A DNA stretch of 64,000 nucleotides from Sarcodiotheca gaudichaudii. Its lineage: Eukaryota; Rhodophyta; Florideophyceae; Gigartinales; Solieriaceae. A program made the position numbers and the translations under genes. The stretch is from assembly GCA_032355985.1 (NCBI GenBank), contig JAUKVZ010000006.1, positions 124,001 through 188,000 on the forward strand. Reading direction: 5' to 3'. The stretch's first letter is position 1, and each line of letters starts with the position of its first letter. The notes under the pieces are model-generated. The model was not told where the DNA came from and did not search any database. It was given only the letters and a program-made list of their open reading frames with translations. Positions 58,426-64,000 of the stretch are shown piece by piece.

Positions 58426-59242
58426 GAGCATGATGCCTGAACGCAGCGACAAAGAGGCGCCGGAGCCGCTTCCACTCAATGGCAGCGTCAAAGAGCTGCC
58501 CGCGTGGCACGCCACGCCCACCCGATCAACCTGGCTCTTTCTCGAAGCGCTCCAGAAAGCCGCCTGGGATGGCGAAGGCACGTGGGCCAAGATCGACGAC
58601 GGCAACTACACCTACCTCGGCGCCCTGCACACCCACGCTGGCACGCAAAAAGTCGTCCTCAAACGATTCGCCCATCGAAAGGGCCTGATCGGTCGCATTC
58701 GAGCCTTCTTCCATGGCACACAGGCGCGAAAACAGACCGAAGGCGCTCGACTCGTCTGGGATCTCGGCGTGCCTACCTCCGCGCCCATCGTCCTCTATCG
58801 CGGGCGGCATGACTCCAGGCGATACGACTGGCTCGCCATGCTTCATCTGCCCGGCAAGGACGTTCTGCACCACCTTGCCGATGACGATCTTTCCGTGAAG
58901 GATCAGCACGATCTGGCGCGCAGGGTCGGCGGCCTTGTCCGCACCTTTGATCGCAATGCGCTGCTCAATCGCGATCTGAAACTTTCGAACATCGTGCGCA
59001 CGCCCGATGGCCAGCTTGGCGTCGTTGACACCGTCGGCGTGCGGGAGCATCGGCGCAATCCCCTGCGCATGCTGCGCGACATGATGTACGAAGCGACGGG
59101 CACAAACGTGCTCCCGCGCCGCACGCTGCTCTTTCAATGCCTGCGCGAAGCCGTCGACGATCCCAAAGAGGCATGGCGCGAACTGCAGCGCATGCACGAG
59201 CAGGGCGGAGATCGCACGCCGAGAGTCGATCCGCTCAGATAA
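58424..59242 (+). CDS. LPS core heptose/Kdo kinase (WaaP/KdkA-like)
   Basis: This cytoplasmic kinase (272 residues from 58424, or about 269 from 58433) has the WaaP-like fold of small-molecule or LPS kinases. Seen: an N-terminal ATP site with VVLKRF (Lys), WDLGVPTSAPIVLYR, catalytic loop NRDLKLSNIVRTPDG, and VVDTVGV in the position of the DFG/DxD-type metal site. It is divergent from the GT2 gene and transcribed toward ppdK, so it belongs to the LPS block. The true start is uncertain among 58424, 58430 and 58433; see the -10 box. Confidence 0.85.
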   Translation: MSMMPERSDKEAPEPLPLNGSVKELPAWHATPTRSTWLFLEALQKAAWDGEGTWAKIDDGNYTYLGALHTHAGTQKVVLKRFAHRKGLIGRIRAFFHGTQARKQTEGARLVWDLGVPTSAPIVLYRGRHDSRRYDWLAMLHLPGKDVLHHLADDDLSVKDQHDLARRVGGLVRTFDRNALLNRDLKLSNIVRTPDGQLGVVDTVGVREHRRNPLRMLRDMMYEATGTNVLPRRTLLFQCLREAVDDPKEAWRELQRMHEQGGDRTPRVDPLR

Positions 59243-59251
59243 TGCCTCGAA

Positions 59252-62170
59252 TCACTTCTTCTTCGAACGCGCCTTCTTGCGACCGCGCGTCTTCTTGCCG
59301 GCGTTCGCTTCATGGATCGCCGCCTGCGCCGCCGCCAGCCGCGCGATCGGCACACGGAAGGGCGAGCAGCTCACATACGCAAGGCCGACATCGTGGCATA
59401 ATCGCACGCTCGCCGGATCGCCGCCATGCTCGCCGCAGATGCCGAGCTTGATATCCGGTCGCGTCTCCAGGCCGCGTTCAATCGCCACCTTCACGAGTTG
59501 TCCGACGCCCGCCTGATCCAGCGTCTGGAAGGGATCCTTCTCGAGAATCTCCTGCGTCAGGTAGTCGGGCAGGAACGTATTGATGTCATCGCGGCTGTAG
59601 CCGTATGTCAGCTGCGTCAGATCATTCGTGCCGAAGCTGAAGAAGTCCGCATGCTCGGCGATTGCATCCGCCGTCAGCGCTGCGCGCGGGATCTCGATCA
59701 TCGTGCCGATCGGGATGTTCAGCTTCTTCGTGTAGTTCCGCTCGCGCCGAACCGTGTCGATCGTCTCCTCGGTCAGCAGGCGCAGCGTTGAAAGCTCCTT
59801 CGCCACGCCGACCAGCGGAATCATGATCTCCGGCTTCGCCTTCACGCCCGTTTCCAGGCAGTCGATCATCGCCTCCACGATCGCGCGCACCTGCATGCGC
59901 AGGATCTCCGGATACGTGATCGCAAGGCGGCAGCCGCGATGGCCGAGCATCGGGTTCGCCTCGTGCAGCATCGCTACACGACGCTGCACTTCCTTCAAAG
60001 GCACACCCAACGAACGCGCCATGTCCTCCTGCGACTGCTCATCGTGCGGCAGGAACTCATGCAGCGGCGGATCCAGCAGGCGGATCGTCACCGGCAGGCC
60101 GTCCATCGCCTGGAAGATGCCGCCGAAATCATCCCGCTGATACGGAAGCAGCTTCGCCAGCGCCTGCGTGCGCGCCTGGGCGCTGTCGGCAAGAATCATC
60201 TCGCGCATCGCCATGATGCGCTCGCCTTCGAAGAACATGTGCTCCGTGCGCGTCAGCCCGATGCCCTGAGCGCCGAACTCTCGTGCTCTTCTGGCGTCGA
60301 CCGGTGTATCGGCGTTCGTGCGAACGAGCAGGCGTCGCTTCTTGTCCGCCCAGCTCATCAGCCGCTTGAACTCGCCGCCAAGCTCCGGCTCCGTCGTATC
60401 AACGGACCCGCTCATGACTTCGCCCGTCGCGCCATCCAGCGAGATCACATCCGTCCGGCCGATTGTGCGCCCATCGACAATGAACTCGCCTTCCTTTGCC
60501 GAGATTGAAATATCGCCGGCGCCGGCAACGCAGCACTTGCCCCAGCCCCGCGCCACGACCGCCGCATGCGATGTCATGCCGCCCGTGCTCGTAAGAATCC
60601 CCACGGCGCTGTGCATGCCGTCGACATCCTCAGGCGATGTCTCCTTGCGCACGAGAATCACTTTTTCGCCGTTGTTCGCTCGCTCGACCGCCTCTGCGGC
60701 CGTAAATGCAGGACGCCCGACCGCCACACCCGGCGACGCGGGCAAGCCCTTGGTCAGCACATCCGCATGCTCCTTGGCGCGATCATCAAAGCTCGGCAGC
60801 AGAAGCTGCGTCAGATCGCCCGCCGGCACGCGCAGCAGCGCCTCATCCTGATTGATCACCTTTTCCTTCACGAAGTCGCAGGCGATCTTCACGGCCGCGG
60901 CGCCTGTGCGCTTGCCCGTGCGCGTCTGCAGCATGAAAAGCTCGCCGCGCTCAATCGTGAACTCAATGTCCTGCATATCGCGATAGTGCTTCTCCAGCTT
61001 CTTCTTGATCGTCAGAAGCTGCTTGTGCACCTTCGCGTTCCACGAGGGCATCTCATCAATCGGCCGCGGCGTGCGAATGCCCGCCACCACATCTTCGCCC
61101 TGCGCGTTGACGAGAAACTCGCCGTAGAACGTGTTCTCGCCCGTCGAAGGATTGCGCGTGAACGCGACGCCCGTGCCCGAATCCTCGCCCATGTTGCCGT
61201 ACGCCATGGACTGCACATTCACCGCCGTGCCGTTGAGACCGGTGATCTCATTGATCTGGCGATAGCGCACGGCTCGCGGAATGTTCCAGCTCTTGAAGAC
61301 CGCCTCAATCGCCAGCTTCAGCTGCTGCATCGGCTGCTGCGGGAAGGGCTTGCCGACATGATGCAGGTAGACGTTCTTGTACGCCTCGCACAGCGCCTTC
61401 ATGCCCTCAGTCGGCACATCGGTGTCGAGCGTCACATCGTGCTCGCGCTTGATCTCTTCAAACGCCTCTTCGAAGTGCTCGTGATCGACGCCCATCACGA
61501 CATCGCCATACATGTTGATCAGGCGGCGATACGCGTCATACGCGAAGCGCTCGGCGCCGGTCAGCTTCGCAAGACCCTTCACGACCTTGTCGTTGAGGCC
61601 GAGATTCAGCACGGTGTCCATCATGCCCGGCATGGAGACGGCGGCGCCGGATCGCACCGATACCAGCAGCGGATTCTCCGCATCGCCGAACTTCTTCTTC
61701 GTCTCACGCTCCAGCAGACGCACGTTCTTCTCAACGTCGTCCATCAATCCTCGCGGCAGACGCCGACCCTGCTCGTAATACGCGGCGCACGTCTCCGTCG
61801 TGATCGTAAAGCCCGCCGGCACCGGCAGGCCGATCGATGTCATCTCCGCAAGATTCGCGCCCTTGCCGCCGAGACGCTCCTTCATCGAGCCGTCGCCCTC
61901 GGTCTTCCTGGCGCCGAAGTAGAACACCATCTTCCCGACGCCCGAACGCTTCGTCGTGCGCTTCTTTGAGGCGGCCTTCTTTCGTGTCGCCTTGCGCGTC
62001 GTCTTCCGCGCTGCCTTCTTCGCGGACTTTTTCACAGTTCGCTTCTTCTTCGAGGCGGCGGTTTTCTTGCGGGCGGCTTTCTTGGAACTGCCGGCTCGGC
62101 GCGTCGTCGCACGCATGTTGCGACGCTTCTTCGTCGTCTTCTTCCCTGTCGTCCGTGATCTCGTCGCCAT
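59252..62170 (-). CDS. ppdK: Pyruvate phosphate dikinase with basic histone-H1-like arms
   Basis: This protein has 972 residues: residues 81-950 are a normal pyruvate,phosphate dikinase, which interconverts pyruvate + ATP + Pi with PEP + AMP + PPi. Seen: MVFYFGARKTEGDG, LGGKGANLAEMTSIGLPVPAGFTITTE, the phospho-His site TSTGGMTSHAAVVARGWG, and the C-terminal barrel with GICGEHGGDPASVRL and SCSPFRVPIARLAAAQAA. Added to it are 80 N-terminal residues of almost only Lys, Arg, Ala, Thr and Ser (KKAARKK-type) and a short Lys/Arg C-terminal tail (RGRKKARSKKK). The long frame is preferred because its bias is continuous and without stops; an internal ATG (61930) would give the normal enzyme. It converges on the kinase gene, 9-base gap. 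Confidence 0.93.
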   Translation of the reverse strand: MATRSRTTGKKTTKKRRNMRATTRRAGSSKKAARKKTAASKKKRTVKKSAKKAARKTTRKATRKKAASKKRTTKRSGVGKMVFYFGARKTEGDGSMKERLGGKGANLAEMTSIGLPVPAGFTITTETCAAYYEQGRRLPRGLMDDVEKNVRLLERETKKKFGDAENPLLVSVRSGAAVSMPGMMDTVLNLGLNDKVVKGLAKLTGAERFAYDAYRRLINMYGDVVMGVDHEHFEEAFEEIKREHDVTLDTDVPTEGMKALCEAYKNVYLHHVGKPFPQQPMQQLKLAIEAVFKSWNIPRAVRYRQINEITGLNGTAVNVQSMAYGNMGEDSGTGVAFTRNPSTGENTFYGEFLVNAQGEDVVAGIRTPRPIDEMPSWNAKVHKQLLTIKKKLEKHYRDMQDIEFTIERGELFMLQTRTGKRTGAAAVKIACDFVKEKVINQDEALLRVPAGDLTQLLLPSFDDRAKEHADVLTKGLPASPGVAVGRPAFTAAEAVERANNGEKVILVRKETSPEDVDGMHSAVGILTSTGGMTSHAAVVARGWGKCCVAGAGDISISAKEGEFIVDGRTIGRTDVISLDGATGEVMSGSVDTTEPELGGEFKRLMSWADKKRRLLVRTNADTPVDARRAREFGAQGIGLTRTEHMFFEGERIMAMREMILADSAQARTQALAKLLPYQRDDFGGIFQAMDGLPVTIRLLDPPLHEFLPHDEQSQEDMARSLGVPLKEVQRRVAMLHEANPMLGHRGCRLAITYPEILRMQVRAIVEAMIDCLETGVKAKPEIMIPLVGVAKELSTLRLLTEETIDTVRRERNYTKKLNIPIGTMIEIPRAALTADAIAEHADFFSFGTNDLTQLTYGYSRDDINTFLPDYLTQEILEKDPFQTLDQAGVGQLVKVAIERGLETRPDIKLGICGEHGGDPASVRLCHDVGLAYVSCSPFRVPIARLAAAQAAIHEANAGKKTRGRKKARSKKK

Positions 62171-62291
62171 GCCGCCAGCGCTCCTCTCGATGCGTTTCGT
62201 GCGCGTTCCGTCTTAATAGGTTGGTTTTGCAGTGTAACGCCGCCCCGGTGACTCCGTCGAGGGGGCGCACACTTGCATCCGATCAGGCGCG

Positions 62292-62297
62292 TATCAT
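62292..62297 (+). promoter_or_regulatory. Possible -10 box, leaderless start
   Basis: TATCAT lies 8 bases before the GTG at 62306. No ribosome site is present in the gap and no matching -35 was recognised. Confidence 0.3.
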
Positions 62298-62305
62298 CGG
62301 CGCCC

Positions 62306-63703
62306 GTGACCCTTCTTGAAGCCCAGATGAAGATCGCAGCGCTGGATCAGCCGCCCATTGATCCCGTCAATGTGCTGCGCGCCTGGCCCGATGATCGCCC
62401 CGTCGGCGCACTCCTCAGTGCGCCTCAGGCAAGCTGCGGCTACGCGCGATGGTCCATCCTCGCCTTCCCCGAAGCGCCCGCGCCCGCCGCTTCACTGCGC
62501 GACGCCCTCGCCATGACCGGCGCCCTCGCGCCCGATCGCCATCAATCTGCGTCCGACATGCCGCCTTTTCAGGGAGGCGTCATCGGCTGGATCTCCTACG
62601 ACGCCGCCCGACGCCTCGAGCCCGTCGCCCAGGCGCCCCAGGCCCATCGCGCTCGCGATGATCGCAACCATCCCGAACATCAGCTCTTCCGCGTTGATCA
62701 CGCCTTCGCCTTCGATCACGATCGGCGCATCTGGTGGCGCATCGGCGATCCGCCGGATCTCGAATCGCTCTTCAGCCGCGCCCGGCGCATCGAGTCTGAT
62801 GAAGCCTTCCATCTCGGCCCCGTCACTTCCTCCATGGGCCGCGACGCCTATGAAAGCGCCGTCGCCCGCGTCAAAGAGCTGATCGCCGCCGGCGATGTCT
62901 TCCAGGCAAACATCGCCCATCGATTGACCGCCGAGTTCAAAGGCTCGCCCCGCGCACTGGCCGCACGCCTGCTTCAGCGACTCGGCAGTTGGTACGCCGC
63001 CTGCATCGAATCAACCGATCCCGGCGCCTGCGTCATCTCCGCCAGCCCCGAACTCTTCCTCGAGTTCGACCCGCGCGATCGACGTGTCACGACTCGCCCC
63101 ATCAAGGGCACCATCCCCGCCGATCACCCCATCGAAAAGCTCGAATCCAGCGAGAAGGATCAGGCCGAGCTCGCCATGATCGTCGATCTCATGCGCAACG
63201 ATCTCGGCCGCGTATGCGACTTCGGCTCCATCCACGTCGATCAGCCGCGCACCATCGAGCGCCACGGCGGCGTCGGCAAAGCCGCGGCTTCCGGCGTCCA
63301 TCATGCCGTCGCCACCGTTCATGGCCGCCTTCGCGACGATCAATCCATCGCCGATCTGCTCGAAGCCGCCTTCCCGCCCGGATCCATCACCGGCGCTCCC
63401 AAGATTCGCGCCATGCAGATCATCGACGAGCTCGAACCCGTCCGGCGCGGGCCGTACTGCGGCGCCGTGGGCTACATCAGCGACTGCGGCCGCGCCGCCT
63501 TCAACGTCGCCATCCGCACCGCCGCCATCACGCCACATCCCGATCAGCCGCGCACCGGTTCATTCAATGATGTCCACGGCCTGATCGACTACTCCGTCGG
63601 CGCCGGCATCGTCGCGGATTCCTCACCCGAGGCCGAATGGCTCGAAACGCTCGCCAAGGCCGAGGGCTTCCTGAAAGCCGTCGATCGAAACCCGCCCACA
63701 TGA
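62306..63703 (+). CDS. pabB: Aminodeoxychorismate synthase component I
   Basis: This is a chorismate-utilising enzyme that makes 4-amino-4-deoxychorismate for folate. Seen: an N-terminal half with QGGVIGWISYDAARRLE, and a C-terminal chorismate-binding domain with ELIAAGDVFQANIAHR, SASPELFLEF, and PIKGTIPA. The Lys in PIKGT is the mark of PabB; TrpE has PIAGT. Later LMRNDLGRVCDFGSI, FPPGSITGAPKIRAMQIIDELE and GAVGYI complete the family signature. No glutaminase (PabA) is next to it. Possible starts are the TTG 62273, the GTG 62306 and the ATG 62327; the GTG follows a possible -10 by 8 bases. Coupled by ATGA to the Nudix gene. Confidence 0.92.
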   Translation: MTLLEAQMKIAALDQPPIDPVNVLRAWPDDRPVGALLSAPQASCGYARWSILAFPEAPAPAASLRDALAMTGALAPDRHQSASDMPPFQGGVIGWISYDAARRLEPVAQAPQAHRARDDRNHPEHQLFRVDHAFAFDHDRRIWWRIGDPPDLESLFSRARRIESDEAFHLGPVTSSMGRDAYESAVARVKELIAAGDVFQANIAHRLTAEFKGSPRALAARLLQRLGSWYAACIESTDPGACVISASPELFLEFDPRDRRVTTRPIKGTIPADHPIEKLESSEKDQAELAMIVDLMRNDLGRVCDFGSIHVDQPRTIERHGGVGKAAASGVHHAVATVHGRLRDDQSIADLLEAAFPPGSITGAPKIRAMQIIDELEPVRRGPYCGAVGYISDCGRAAFNVAIRTAAITPHPDQPRTGSFNDVHGLIDYSVGAGIVADSSPEAEWLETLAKAEGFLKAVDRNPPT

Positions 63704-64000
63704 GCGGCAGGCAATCCAACCCGACGCCCGGTCCCACGCTGCGCACGGACATCGTCGATGTCTACATCTTCCGCCAGCGCGACGATCACGATCCCGATTC
63801 CATCGAAGTCCTCCAGCTTCATCGCGTCGAAGAGCCGCTGCAGGGAACCTGGCAGCCAGTCATGGGCCACGTGGAGCAGGGCGAGACCGCGCGCCAGACA
63901 GCGCAGCGCGAAGCGCGCGAAGAGACGGGCATCCACCCCGATGATCCCGCCTGGCTCGGCTTCTGGGCGCTCGAACAGGTCCATCCCTACTACCTGCACG
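63700..64000 (+). CDS. Nudix hydrolase, 3' end outside window
   Basis: An ATG at 63700 overlaps the pabB stop (ATGA), and 100 codons follow before the window ends. The translation holds a complete Nudix box, GHVEQGETARQTAQREAREETGI (positions 63919-63987 approx.), matching Gx5Ex7REUxEExGU. Before it, TDIVDVYIFRQRD and LQLHRVEEPLQGTWQPVMG fit the fold. Nudix enzymes cleave nucleoside diphosphates linked to another group. Because of coupling to pabB, a dihydroneopterin-triphosphate pyrophosphatase role (NudB/FolQ) in folate synthesis is an attractive guess; it is inferred from context, not shown. Confidence 0.88.
   Translation, partial: MSGRQSNPTPGPTLRTDIVDVYIFRQRDDHDPDSIEVLQLHRVEEPLQGTWQPVMGHVEQGETARQTAQREAREETGIHPDDPAWLGFWALEQVHPYYLH

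Noticed and set aside
60566-61969. 467-codon + strand open frame
   Set aside because: Antisense to ppdK.
1-64000. Mobile elements, prophage, integrase, toxin-antitoxin pairs
   Set aside because: No transposase, integrase, phage structural protein, terminal inverted repeats or target duplications were seen.

Overview
The window is a GC-rich bacterial chromosome segment, most likely from a planctomycete of the class Phycisphaerae. The indications are membrane proteins carrying short zinc ribbons ending in CPECG, secreted proteins ending in a dockerin-like GSADL/LLGxWGxC module, a planctomycete-type cytochrome c domain, an ECF sigma factor paired with a Ser/Thr kinase, and an LPS-type outer-membrane gene set. 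No phage, insertion sequence, CRISPR array or rRNA was seen, and there is one tRNA gene (Glu). Coding density is high. Several genes are coupled by 4-base ATGA overlaps. Good Shine-Dalgarno (SD) sites precede some genes and are missing before many others.

Layout. 1-2.1 kb: end of a polysaccharide (CpsD-like) ATPase and a WecA-type sugar-phosphate transferase. 2.3-7.2 kb: PrkA kinase, TrmB, hybrid histidine kinase. 7.3-13 kb: four Yip1-like membrane proteins, two with double zinc ribbons, interrupted by a DUF1254 protein. 13-15.7 kb: a GH35-like protein whose catalytic glutamates are both replaced. 15.9-19.6 kb: a TolC-like lipoprotein and an HlyD-like adaptor. 19.7-23.9 kb: MerR/TipAS regulator, HD-GYP-like protein, small lipoprotein, and a UvrC lacking its C-terminal HhH domain. 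23.9-26.7 kb: four tandem, overlapping membrane proteins with C-terminal zinc ribbons, reading into uvrC. 27-28.4 kb: RtcB.

28.6-31 kb: two secreted CHRD proteins. 31-35 kb: a Tat-exported FAD oxidoreductase divergent from a membrane cytochrome c, then an acetyltransferase and MsrA. 35-39.3 kb: ECF sigma factor and Ser/Thr kinase with TPRs, separated by an opposite-strand HAF/dockerin protein. 39.4-42.5 kb: tRNA-Glu, NadD, an SDR, a DUF4230 protein. 42.5-48.5 kb: secreted proteins, a trypsin-like protease, an FG-GAP repeat protein. 48-55 kb: DinB-fold proteins, GH57, a large Gln/Glu/Gly-rich membrane scaffold, a PfkB-family kinase. 55.2-59.2 kb: PlsY, two glycosyltransferases and a Kdo/WaaP-type kinase, an envelope-lipid block. 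59.3-64 kb: pyruvate phosphate dikinase with histone-H1-like basic arms, then pabB coupled to a Nudix hydrolase (probable folate pair).

At the largest scale the + strand is G-rich over C in roughly the first 20 kb and C-rich over G in the last 10 kb, on both gene strands. A positive-to-negative switch of this kind is expected at a replication terminus. The most unusual items are the two zinc-ribbon membrane protein clusters, the basic-armed PPDK, the glutamate-less GH35 and the HhH-less UvrC.
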